NCBI GenBank assembly: GCA_011742915.1
Contig: JAAQTN010000008.1
Span: 62,001 to 126,000, forward strand
Direction of reading: 5' to 3'
DNA from: Billgrantia desiderata
GTDB taxonomy: Bacteria > Pseudomonadota > Gammaproteobacteria > Pseudomonadales > Halomonadaceae
Length of the DNA: 64,000 nucleotides
This document shows positions 7,754 to 18,027 of this stretch, in pieces; positions within the stretch are counted from its first letter, which is position 1, and each line of letters begins with the position of its first letter. A program made the translations under genes and the position numbers. Below the pieces are notes generated by a model. It was given only the letters and a program-made list of their open reading frames with translations. It was not told where the DNA came from and did no database searches.

Positions 7754-10700
7754 CGGGTCGTCTCCTGAGTGGTAACGGTAGTGGTCAGGCGTTCCCATCG
7801 CTCGCGCAGCCCCTCAAGCATCAGATAGAGACAGGGTACCAGCACCAGCAGGATCACGGTGGCGAACAGCATGCCGAAGCCCAGCGAGATGGCCATGGGA
7901 ATCATGAAGCGGGCCTGGCGCGAGGTCTCGAAGATCATCGGCGCCAGCCCCAGGAAGGTGGTCAGGGTGGTCATCATGATCGGACGCAGACGCCGGGTCG
8001 CCGCGGCGACGATCGCCTCGCGGGCGCCGAAGCCCTCGCGCCGGCGCCGGTTGGCGTAGTCGATCAGCACCAGGGCGTCGTTGATCACCACCCCCGAAAG
8101 CGCCAGCATGCCCATCAGACTGATCACCGAGAGGCCGAAGCCCATGATGGCATGGCCTGCCATGGCGCCGATCACGCCGAAGGGAATCGCTGCCAGCACC
8201 AGCAGCGGCTGCAGGTAGCTGCGAAACGGTATCGCCAGCAGCGCGTACAGCGCGATCAGCGTCAGCCAGGTAGCCTGGGTCAGGGCCGAGACGTTCTCGG
8301 CGGTTTCCTGCTGGCGACCGCCCAATGTCAGCTCGAGTCCCGGCCAGGCCGCCTGCAGGGCGGGGAAGACGTCCGCCTGCAGGGTAGCCACCACCTGGTT
8401 GATCTGCGCGTCGCTGTCGGTATCGGCGGTGACGCTGATCTGACGCCTGCCGTCGACGCGCTGCAGCGTGGTCGCTGCGCGGCCGAGGTGGATCTCGGCG
8501 ATGCGTGCAAGCGGCACCACCTGACCATCCGGCGTGCGAATCGGCAACTGGTGGAGGTGGCCCAGACTGTCGCGCTCCTCGCTGGGCAGGCGCACCGCGA
8601 CGCTGATCTCGTGGCGCCCGACGAACTGCTCGATGGCGGTGACGCCCTGCAGCGGGCCGCGCAGCTGCGCGGCCAGGTCGGCGCCGGTGAGACCCAGCGC
8701 CCGGCCTTCCGGCGCCAGGCGCAGTTCGAGCTGCGGCTTGCCGTCGGCCAGACCGCTGTCGATGTCGGTCAGGCCCTCGAACTCGGTCAGCTCGTCGGCC
8801 AGCCGGGTGGCGGCGGCTTCCAGCGCGCGGCTGTCGGGGTGGGAGAGGCGCAGGGTGAGGCCGGCGCCGGCGCCCGGGCCGCCGAAATCCGACTCGAAGC
8901 GCACCGCTTGGGCGCCCATGATGTCGCCGGCCTCTTCGCGCCACTCCCGCGCGACTCGCGACGGCGGCCAGGCGTCGAGGGTGTCGCGCTCGATGGTCAG
9001 GCGCACGTTCAGACGGTCGCCATCGATCTGGGCGCGGCTGGCGGCGAAGCGCGGTCCGTCATCGCGTTCGCTCAGCGCCATGGCGGCATCGAGCAGCTGA
9101 TCGCGAATGCGGCGATCGTCGGCGATGGGGCTGCCCACCGGCAGGGTCACCGTGGCCTGAACCCGGTCGGACTCTACCCGCGGCATCAGCGAGAAGCCCA
9201 TGCGACCGCTCATGCTCCAGGCGATGGCCAGGGTCAGCACGGCGACGGCCAGGCTCACGGTGAGCAGGCGCTGATTCAGGGCGTGCTGCAGGAACGGCTC
9301 GAAGCGCTGCTGGGTGAAATGCGTCAGGCCGTTCTGCAGGGTACGGCGCAGGCGGTCCAGCGGCCTGAGCCAGGGCGCCGGCTCGCGGCCCCCGGCGCGA
9401 TGGGCCAGGTGCGCAGGCAGAATGAACAGCGCTTCCAGCCACGACACCAGGAATACCGTGACCACCACCACCGGGATGACGGCGAAGATCATGCCCAGGA
9501 AGCCCGGCAGGAACAGCAGCGGCATGAAGGCGACGATGTTGGAGAGGATGGCGAAGGAGATCGGCACCGCCATCTCGCGGGCGCCACGCACGGCGGCTTC
9601 GCGCAGGGAGTGGCCCTGCTCGCGATAGCTGTGGATGTTCTCGCCCACCATGATGGCGTCGTCGACGACGATGCCCAGCGCGATGATGAAGGCGAACATC
9701 GACATCATGTTGATCGACACGCCCAGCCACGGCAGGAACAGCATGGCGCCGAGGAAGGCGGTGGGGATGCCCAGGGTGACCCAGAACGCCAGCCGCGCCT
9801 CGAGGAACAGCGCCATCAGCACCAGCACCAGGGCCAGGCCCAGCCAGGCGTTCTTCAGCAGCAGGTCGAGGCGGTCGCGATAGATCTCCGAGGTGTCCTG
9901 GGACACGCTCAGATAGACCCCTTCGGGCAGGCCGGCCCGCAGCCGTTCGAGCTGGGCGTGCACGGCGTCGGAAATGCCGATCGGGGTCTGGTTGCCGATC
10001 TGGTAGACGTCGAGGCTGAGCGCTGGGGCGCCGTTGAACAACACCTCGCGATCGCTCTCGGCGAAGCCGTCCATCACCCGGGCGATGTCGCCCAGGCGCA
10101 GTTGGCCGCCGTCGGCGGTGCCGACCAGCGGCAGCTCGGCGAACTCGCGGGCATCGTCGCGGCGTCCCTGGTAGCGGATCAGCCATTCACCCTCGGCGGT
10201 GGCCAGCCGGCCGCTGGCGAGATCCAGTGCCTCGTCGGCGATGCGCGAGGCCAGCCCGCGATGGTCGAGGCCATGGCGGTGCATGGCCTCTTCGTCGAGC
10301 AGGATCTGCACCTCACGCTCGCGGTTGCCCGCCAGCTCCACCCGCGAGATGCCGGAGGCGGCCTGCAGCTCGGCGCGCAGATCCTCGGCCACATCGTGCA
10401 GCAGCCGCTCGTCGACCCAGCCGTGCACCTGCAGGCTCATCACGCTGCGCGAGCGGCCGGCAAGACTGAAGCGCGGCGGGTCGGCGGCAGCGGGCAGGTT
10501 GGTGATGGCGTTGATCGCCTGCTGGATGTCCTGATAGGCACGCATCACGTCGACCCCGTCGATCAGGCTCAGCGAGACGCGCCCGGCGCCCTCGTTGGCG
10601 GTGGCGGTCATCTCGTCGATGCCGTCGACGTCGGCCAGGGCCGCTTCCATGGGCAGCAGCAGGCTGCGCTCCACCTCTTCGGGCGTGGCGCCGGGATAGC

Positions 10701-10857
10701 CGATCGCCACGTGGACGATCTCCAGCTCGAACTCGGGGAACACCTCCTTCTTGATCGTCATCGACGCCAGCAGGCCACCGACGATCAGCAGCACCATCAG
10801 CAGGTTGGGGGCGACGCCGTGATTGACCATCCAGGCGATGGGGCCACGGCGCGTCAT
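7750..10857 (-). CDS. RND-family efflux transporter (inner-membrane pump)
   Basis: The 1035-residue protein has the AcrB/MdtB architecture: a helix at the N-terminus (about 12-32), a large periplasmic loop, five helices (about 337-480), a second periplasmic loop, and a final helix block ending near 1010. The proton-relay acidic pair is present as Asp399-Asp400 in ALGIVVDDAIMVGENI. The second half carries the corresponding SGVVINDALVLIDY segment. It should exchange protons for toxic solutes and needs the co-encoded fusion protein plus a TolC-like outer-membrane channel, which is not in this window. Sequence style (KKEVFPEFELEIVHVAI) suggests a less-studied RND subgroup rather than AcrB itself. 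Both flanking genes overlap it by 4 nt. Cargo is unknown. Confidence 0.92.
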   Translation of the reverse strand: MTRRGPIAWMVNHGVAPNLLMVLLIVGGLLASMTIKKEVFPEFELEIVHVAIGYPGATPEEVERSLLLPMEAALADVDGIDEMTATANEGAGRVSLSLIDGVDVMRAYQDIQQAINAITNLPAAADPPRFSLAGRSRSVMSLQVHGWVDERLLHDVAEDLRAELQAASGISRVELAGNREREVQILLDEEAMHRHGLDHRGLASRIADEALDLASGRLATAEGEWLIRYQGRRDDAREFAELPLVGTADGGQLRLGDIARVMDGFAESDREVLFNGAPALSLDVYQIGNQTPIGISDAVHAQLERLRAGLPEGVYLSVSQDTSEIYRDRLDLLLKNAWLGLALVLVLMALFLEARLAFWVTLGIPTAFLGAMLFLPWLGVSINMMSMFAFIIALGIVVDDAIMVGENIHSYREQGHSLREAAVRGAREMAVPISFAILSNIVAFMPLLFLPGFLGMIFAVIPVVVVTVFLVSWLEALFILPAHLAHRAGGREPAPWLRPLDRLRRTLQNGLTHFTQQRFEPFLQHALNQRLLTVSLAVAVLTLAIAWSMSGRMGFSLMPRVESDRVQATVTLPVGSPIADDRRIRDQLLDAAMALSERDDGPRFAASRAQIDGDRLNVRLTIERDTLDAWPPSRVAREWREEAGDIMGAQAVRFESDFGGPGAGAGLTLRLSHPDSRALEAAATRLADELTEFEGLTDIDSGLADGKPQLELRLAPEGRALGLTGADLAAQLRGPLQGVTAIEQFVGRHEISVAVRLPSEERDSLGHLHQLPIRTPDGQVVPLARIAEIHLGRAATTLQRVDGRRQISVTADTDSDAQINQVVATLQADVFPALQAAWPGLELTLGGRQQETAENVSALTQATWLTLIALYALLAIPFRSYLQPLLVLAAIPFGVIGAMAGHAIMGFGLSVISLMGMLALSGVVINDALVLIDYANRRRREGFGAREAIVAAATRRLRPIMMTTLTTFLGLAPMIFETSRQARFMIPMAISLGFGMLFATVILLVLVPCLYLMLEGLRERWERLTTTVTTQETTR

Positions 10858-12107
10858 GAACGGGACTCCCGACGTTCACCGGCCGGACGCTCGCTGTCGG
10901 CGATGCGTGTGCGTAGGCGCATGCCGGTACGCGGCTGGCCCAGTTGCGAGGTGACCACTCGTTCGCCGTCCTCGAGGCCGTCGGCGATCAGCACCCGCGT
11001 CTCGCCGCGATGGATCACGTTCACCGTGCGGCGGCGCAGACGCTCCTCCTCGTCGAGCAGCCACAGCTCGTCACCCGGACGCAGGGCGGCGGCAGGCAGC
11101 ACGAACAGGCCGTCCTGCGCGCGCGCCTCGAACTCCAGGCGCACCACGTCGCCCAGGCGCAGGGCCGGTGCGCCGTTGTCGAGCCCCAGCGGGTCGTCGA
11201 CCGCCACCAGCAACTGGGCCTGCAGGCCCTGTTCCTCCAGCGCCGGCAGGACGGCGATCACCTCGCCGCGGCGGGTCTCGCCGCCGGGCCAGGTGCGTGT
11301 CGAGAGCGTCACGCCGCTGCCAGCTCCGTTGGCGTCGGCGGCGTGCAGCCAGCCCAGCGCTTCGCCGGGCAGCGAGACACGAACCCAGAAGCGCGAGACG
11401 TCGACCAGATGCAACAGCTCGGTGCCGTTGTTCACCATGCTGCCGCTGCCCAGCAGACGCGATTGCACCATCCCCCGCCAGGGGGCGATGAGGGTGGCCC
11501 GCTCCAGCTCCAGCCGCGCCCGGTCGCGAGCGGCACGGGCGCGCTCCACTTCGGCCTCGGCCTGACGCAGCTGCGGCTGGCGCAGCACCAGCGCGCGGCG
11601 CTCGGCGGAGAGCTCGCGACCGAAACTGCGATACTCCGTCTCGGCGCGCTGCTGCTCGCCGCGCTCCATGGCCAGTGCCGCCTCGGCCTGGGCCAGCGCG
11701 GCCTCGGCCTCGCGCAGAGCCAGACGCAGGTCGGCATCGTCGAGTCGTGCCAGCACGCTGCCGGCCTCGACCACGCGGCCGGGTAGCGCTGCGTCAGTGA
11801 ATTCGAGCAGCTCGCCGCTCACGCGGCTGGCCAGGTGCGCCTCGCGCTCGGCGATCACCCGACCGAAGCCGTACAGCGCTGGCGCGGCCGCCTGACGCTG
11901 TGCCAGTACGGTGTCCACCAGCGGGGCGGGCGGTTCGACCGGTGCCCGACGCTCGATGCGGGGCGGCTGCGAGACCAGCCACCAGGCCCCGGCCGCGCCT
12001 GCCGCCAGCACCAGCACGGCCAGCAGAGCGCCCAAGGTCAAGCGCCCCCGTTGGCGGCGGCCGGTGCGACCGGGAGTAGACATGGAGAACAGAGGGAAGG
12101 CTGGCAT
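10854..12107 (-). CDS. RND efflux periplasmic adaptor (membrane fusion protein)
   Basis: The product (417 residues from ATG 12107, or 409 from ATG 12083) has a single N-terminal membrane anchor (GALLAVLVLAAGAAGAWWLV). A split lipoyl domain (near GRVIAEREAHLASRVSGELLEF and ATLIAPWRGMVQSRLL) is separated by a long helical hairpin rich in Ala, Glu and Arg. Beta-barrel and membrane-proximal domains follow. This is the HlyD/AcrA adaptor fold that bridges the pump to an outer-membrane channel. It is the first gene of the unit; its stop overlaps the RND start (ATGA). The start codon is uncertain because no strong ribosome site is visible. A response-regulator-like repeat lies 70-88 nt upstream of 12107, so the whole pump-kinase-regulator operon may be autoregulated. 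Confidence 0.88.
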   Translation of the reverse strand: MPAFPLFSMSTPGRTGRRQRGRLTLGALLAVLVLAAGAAGAWWLVSQPPRIERRAPVEPPAPLVDTVLAQRQAAAPALYGFGRVIAEREAHLASRVSGELLEFTDAALPGRVVEAGSVLARLDDADLRLALREAEAALAQAEAALAMERGEQQRAETEYRSFGRELSAERRALVLRQPQLRQAEAEVERARAARDRARLELERATLIAPWRGMVQSRLLGSGSMVNNGTELLHLVDVSRFWVRVSLPGEALGWLHAADANGAGSGVTLSTRTWPGGETRRGEVIAVLPALEEQGLQAQLLVAVDDPLGLDNGAPALRLGDVVRLEFEARAQDGLFVLPAAALRPGDELWLLDEEERLRRRTVNVIHRGETRVLIADGLEDGERVVTSQLGQPRTGMRLRTRIADSERPAGERRESRS

Positions 12108-12176
12108 CGTGGGCTCGTGGCGAAGGGTGGGCCCATGCAGCATCTCGCAAGGCGATGCAGCCAATGGTCATGAAGT

Positions 12177-12195
12177 GTGCAAGCAACGTGCAAGC
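12177..12195 (-). promoter_or_regulatory. Direct repeat, candidate response-regulator box upstream of the efflux operon
   Basis: Two perfect copies of GTGCAAGC begin at 12177 and 12188, an 11-bp period, in the 114-bp gap between the LacI gene and the adaptor gene. The repeat unit GTGCAAGCAAC matches the spy-upstream unit at 10 of 11 positions. Both blocks have the same orientation and a similar distance to their gene. Confidence 0.6.
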
Positions 12196-12221
12196 GAGCC
12201 CGCTATTTGACGAATCTGCTC

Positions 12222-13277
12222 TTAGGGGCAGGTCTCGCCGAGAATCATCTCGGTCGTCAGCAGGCGTGAATGGCTCGGCTCCAGGCCCAGGATCATGCGC
12301 GCCGCCAGACGGCCTTTCTCGCTGCTCTCCTGGCGCACCGTGGTCAGCCGCGGAGCCCGATACTGGCCCTCGGCGATACCGTCGAAGCCGATCAGACACA
12401 GGTCGTCGGGAATGCGCAGGCCGCGCTGCTCGGCCAGGGTCAGAGCGGTCAGGGCGATACGGTCCGACATGCACAGCAGCAGGTCGGGGCGCTCGGCGTC
12501 GGGCAGATCGAGAATCTCCTTGATCACCGGGGCGCACACCTCGAAGGTGTTCTCCTCCACGTTCCACATCGGGATCCGTTCGAGGTCGAAGTCGTGCTTT
12601 TCCAGAGCGGCATGAAAGCCGGCCAGCCGCGAGCGGGTAATGGTGAGTTCGGCCGAGAGCAGGGTGTACTGCGGATCGATTCTTCCATTGCAGGGTTCCG
12701 CCGTGAGGCGCAGGTTGACGATGCCCGGTCGCTTGCGTGGGGCGGCCGTCAGCGCGTGGTCGGCGATCTCGAAGCAGGAAGGTTCGTTGTCGACATGAAT
12801 CGAAGGATGGCCCGCCACGTTGAAGTCGACCGCCACCAGCGCGGCGTGGAGGGGCAGCGAGTCGAACAGCTCGGCGGAGGGCATCAGACCGTAGACGATG
12901 AAGCCATCGGCCATGCTTGCCGAGTCGACCAGCTGGCAATTGACCTGCCGCGCCGAGAGCAGCAGCAGGGTATGGCCCTGGCTGTCGAGCACCTCGGCCA
13001 CGCCGGAGAGGAACTCGCTGGAAACCGCATCGTTGAGGCTGTAGGTAAGACTCTCGGCCAGAACCACCGCGATGATGCGCGAACGCCCGGTACGCAGGCT
13101 GCGTGCCTTGGCGTCGGGGCCGCGATAGCCCAGCCGCTTGGCCTCGGCGAGAATGCGCTCGCGCAGACCGGGCGAGAGCTGGTCGGGCCGGTTGAAGGCA
13201 TTGGATATGGTGGCGGTGGAGACGCCGAGCTCGCGGGCCAGATCCTTGAGTGTGATACGGCGGGCCGGTGGCGACAC
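12222..13277 (-). CDS. LacI-family transcriptional regulator, probably of the alpha-glucoside operon
   Basis: The 351-residue regulator starts with a classic LacI helix-turn-helix (ITLKDLARELGVSTATISNAFN) and hinge helix region (RIIAVVLAE follows). A periplasmic-binding-protein-like effector domain covers the rest, including LLLCMSDRIALTALTLAEQRG and DDLCLIGFDGI. I chose GTG 13277 because AGGA lies about 8-10 nt upstream and places the DNA-binding helix at the usual distance from the N-terminus. An ATG at 13313 would add 12 residues. It lies directly downstream of the sugar ABC operon on the same strand, so a repressor responding to the imported disaccharide is the natural reading. LacI-type operator candidates lie at 13354-13367 and 19340-19353. 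Confidence 0.85.
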   Translation of the reverse strand: MSPPARRITLKDLARELGVSTATISNAFNRPDQLSPGLRERILAEAKRLGYRGPDAKARSLRTGRSRIIAVVLAESLTYSLNDAVSSEFLSGVAEVLDSQGHTLLLLSARQVNCQLVDSASMADGFIVYGLMPSAELFDSLPLHAALVAVDFNVAGHPSIHVDNEPSCFEIADHALTAAPRKRPGIVNLRLTAEPCNGRIDPQYTLLSAELTITRSRLAGFHAALEKHDFDLERIPMWNVEENTFEVCAPVIKEILDLPDAERPDLLLCMSDRIALTALTLAEQRGLRIPDDLCLIGFDGIAEGQYRAPRLTTVRQESSEKGRLAARMILGLEPSHSRLLTTEMILGETCP

Positions 13278-13353
13278 GATTATTTTCCTGCTAATGAGTA
13301 CGGCGCCCAGCATACCGCCCCGGCCGTGGCCGGGACAGTACCGCCGTCTATTT

Positions 13354-13367
13354 TTGTAACGCTACCA
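13354..13367. promoter_or_regulatory. Possible LacI-type operator upstream of the regulator gene
   Basis: TTGTAACGCTACCA is an imperfect palindrome with the CG centre typical of LacI-family sites (five of seven half-site positions match). It sits between the ATPase stop codon and the regulator start, where autoregulation would act. It does not fit the core as well as the site upstream of the binding-protein gene. Confidence 0.35.
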
Positions 13368-13372
13368 TGGTC

Positions 13373-14479
<1,107 letters not shown>

Positions 14480-14491
14480 TCGATTCATCCT

Positions 14492-14508
14492 CGGCCGCTA
14501 TACGGCCG
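14492..14508 (-). promoter_or_regulatory. Small intercistronic hairpin upstream of the ATPase gene
   Basis: A perfect 6-bp palindromic stem (CGGCCG at 14492-14497 and 14503-14508) with a 5-nt loop sits just before the ribosome site of the ATPase gene. It could tune translation or mRNA stability. There is no U-tract. Confidence 0.35.
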
Positions 14509-14555
14509 GTCGTTGTTGTCAAGACATTGCCACTACGCAGCCTGAAAAGGCACTC

Positions 14556-16166
14556 CTAGAACCGGAAATAGGCGGCTTGGTACGGTGGTAAATGCAACCT
14601 GCCGCCGCTCACCTCGTACTGGAAGCCGTGCTCCTGCAGCGCCTCGCGCACCTCGGGCAGCGTGGCACTCTGGGGCTGGCCGGTGAGGTTGAAGACGCAC
14701 AGCAGCCTGTCGCTGCCACGCTGACGGGTGAAGGCGACCAGCGCTTCGCCCAGGTCGAGCAGCGTCATGTCGCCGTCGAACAGGGCCGGATGCTGGTGGC
14801 GGAAGCGCAGCAGGCGGCGGGTGGCGTTGAGCATCGAGTCCGGCTCATCCTGCTGGCGTGCCACCGACATGGCCAGGTGCGGTTCGGCCACCGGCAGCCA
14901 CGGCTCCACGTCAGAGAAACCGGCCAGCGGGGTATCGTCCCAGGGCATCGGCGTGCGGCAGCCGTCGCGGCCCTTGAAGTCAGGCCACAGTGGCAGGCCG
15001 TAGGGGTCCTGAATGCGCTCGAAGGGCACCTCGGCCTCGGGCAGACCGAGCTCCTCGCCCTGGTACAGACAGACGCTGCCACGCAGCGAGAAGAGCAGGG
15101 CCAGCGCCACGCGGGGATAGGCGAAGGCGCACTCTTCGCTGCCCCAGCGAGTGGCGCTGCGCACCACGTCGTGATTGGACAGCGCCCAGCACGGCCAGGC
15201 ATCGCCGGCGAACTGCTGGAAGCGCTCGAGCACGCCGCGAATGTAGTCCGGCGAGCGCGGTGCGTTGAGCAGGTCGAAGGTATAGGCCATGTGCAGCTTG
15301 TCGCCGCCCGAGGTGTACTCGGCCATGCGCTCCAGCGGCGTGTCGTCGCCGATCTCGCCCACCGTGGTGGTGCCGGGGTACTCGTCCATCAGCGCCCGCA
15401 GCTCGCGCAGGAACTCGACGTTCTCGGGGCGGCTGATGTCGTAGATGTGGCGCTGCCAGGTATAGGGGTTCTCCTTGGGCGCGCCCAGCGTGCGGGTGGC
15501 GTCGATGGTCAGCGCCGGGTTGCTGCGCAGGTGCTGGTCGTGGAAGTAGAAGTTGACCGTGTCGAGGCGGAAGCCGTCGACCCCCAGCTCCAGCCAGAAG
15601 CGCATGTTGTCGAGCTGGGCGGCGCGCACCTCGGGGTTGTGGAAGTTGAGGTCGGGCTGGCTCGACAGGAAGTTGTGCAGGTAGTACTGCTGACGCCGGC
15701 TGTCGAAGGTCCAGGCCGGTCCGCCGAAGATCGACAGCCAGTTGTTGGGCGCGGTGCCGTCCGGGTTGGGGTCGGCCCACACGTACCAGTCGGCACGCGG
15801 GTTGTCGCGATTCATGCGGCTCTCCTGGAACCAGGGGTGCTGGTCCGAGGTGTGGCTGATCACCTGGTCGATGATCACCTTGAGGCCGAGTGCATGGGCG
15901 CGTTCCAGCAGCGCCTTGAAGTCCGCCAGGGTGCCGAACAGGGGGTCGACGTCGCGATAATTGCTGATGTCGTAACCGAAGTCGCGCATCGGTGAGGTGA
16001 AGAAGGGCGACAGCCAGATGCCGTCCACGCCCAGCGAGGCGACGTAATCGAGTCGCTCGGTGATGCCGGGCAGATCGCCGACGCCGTCGCCGTTGCTGTC
16101 CATGAAGCTGCGCGGGTAGATCTGGTAGATGACGCCGCCGCGCCACCAGAAGGTGTTGTCTTGCAT
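14556..16166 (-). CDS. GH13 alpha-glucosidase (HaG-like, intracellular)
   Basis: The 536-residue (beta/alpha)8 enzyme hydrolyses, and may transfer, alpha-glucosyl units from small substrates delivered by the co-encoded importer. The catalytic triad is visible: nucleophile Asp202 in GFRLDTVNF, acid/base Glu271 in TVGEIGDD and Asp333 in LSNHDVVRS. Numbering and local sequence agree with what I remember of the Halomonas sp. H11 alpha-glucosidase (Asp202 and Glu271), a transglucosylating enzyme activated by monovalent cations. There is no signal peptide, consistent with action after uptake. ATG 16166 is preceded by AAGGAAA; an upstream in-frame ATG at 16184 is less well placed. It lies between the permease genes and the ATPase gene of the ABC importer. 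Confidence 0.93.
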   Translation of the reverse strand: MQDNTFWWRGGVIYQIYPRSFMDSNGDGVGDLPGITERLDYVASLGVDGIWLSPFFTSPMRDFGYDISNYRDVDPLFGTLADFKALLERAHALGLKVIIDQVISHTSDQHPWFQESRMNRDNPRADWYVWADPNPDGTAPNNWLSIFGGPAWTFDSRRQQYYLHNFLSSQPDLNFHNPEVRAAQLDNMRFWLELGVDGFRLDTVNFYFHDQHLRSNPALTIDATRTLGAPKENPYTWQRHIYDISRPENVEFLRELRALMDEYPGTTTVGEIGDDTPLERMAEYTSGGDKLHMAYTFDLLNAPRSPDYIRGVLERFQQFAGDAWPCWALSNHDVVRSATRWGSEECAFAYPRVALALLFSLRGSVCLYQGEELGLPEAEVPFERIQDPYGLPLWPDFKGRDGCRTPMPWDDTPLAGFSDVEPWLPVAEPHLAMSVARQQDEPDSMLNATRRLLRFRHQHPALFDGDMTLLDLGEALVAFTRQRGSDRLLCVFNLTGQPQSATLPEVREALQEHGFQYEVSGGRLHLPPYQAAYFRF

Positions 16167-16188
16167 GGGGTTTCCTTGATGCATGGGT

Positions 16189-17030
16189 TTACCCTTTCAC
16201 CGCACCGGCCGTCAGTCCCGAGACGATGCGCCGCTGGAAGATGATCACCAGCACCACCAGCGGTACCGTCACCACCACCGAAGCGGCCATGATCGGCGCC
16301 CAGGGCAGCTCGTAGGCGCTGCCGCCGGAGAGCAGGGCGATCGCCACCGGTACCGTGCGCTGGCTGTCGGTCAGGGTGAAGGTCAGGGCGAAGAGGAACT
16401 CGTTCCAGGCGGCAATGAAGGCGAGCAGCCCGGTGGTCGCCATGGCCGGCCACATCAGCGGCAGGAACACCTTGGTGATGGTCACCCAGGGCGTGGCGCC
16501 GTCCATGATCGCGGCCTCCTCGAGCTCCAGGGGCAGCTGGCGCATGAAGGTGGTCAGCACCCACACGGTGAAGGGCAGGGTGAAGATGGTGTAGCTCAGG
16601 ATCAGCCCGCCCGGGTTGTTGTAGAGGTTGAGCGCGCGGATCACCTCGAACAGGCCCGAGAGCACCGCCACCTGCGGGAACATCGACACGCCGAGGATGA
16701 TCAGCAGCACCGAGGTGCGGCCGCGAAAGCGTACCCGCCCCAGGGCGTAGGAGGCGGTGATGCCCAGCAGCAGCGCGATGAACACCACGCTGGTGGCAAC
16801 CAGGATCGAGTTGAAGATCGCCTGCAGGAAGCTGCGCTGGGAGAAGATCTGCGCGTAGTTGGCAAGCGTGGCTCGCGTGGGCCACAGCTCGACCCGGAAC
16901 AGGTCGCCGGAAGGCGTGAAGGAGGTCTTGATGGCGTAGTAGAACGGGAATACCGCGACCACCACGATCAAGGCCACCAGCAGCCAGAAGCCGGCACGCG
17001 CTGCGAGTTTGGAAAGCTGGCGCGAGGTCA

Positions 17031-17031
<1 letters not shown>
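16189..17031 (-). CDS. ABC sugar permease, MalG/ThuG-like
   Basis: The 280-residue inner-membrane permease has six predicted helices and the cytoplasmic EAA loop EEAAIMDGATPWVTITKVFLP that docks on the ATPase. The N-terminal pattern (FPFYYAIKTSFTPSGDLF) and the C-terminal segment ending GLTAGAVKG are characteristic of the CUT1 family; the terminal SGLTAGAVKG motif is typical of MalG-class permeases. Its start codon overlaps the stop of the partner permease. It forms the translocation channel with that partner for alpha-glucoside import. Confidence 0.92.
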
Positions 17032-18008
<977 letters not shown>

Positions 18009-18027
18009 GGCGGGCTCCTGAAGGGGG

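Noticed and set aside
8152-11565. 1137-codon open frame on the plus strand
   Set aside because: It is antisense to the RND pump and adaptor genes. Its Gln/His/Arg-rich translation is the usual mirror of GC-rich coding sequence, and it has no domain.
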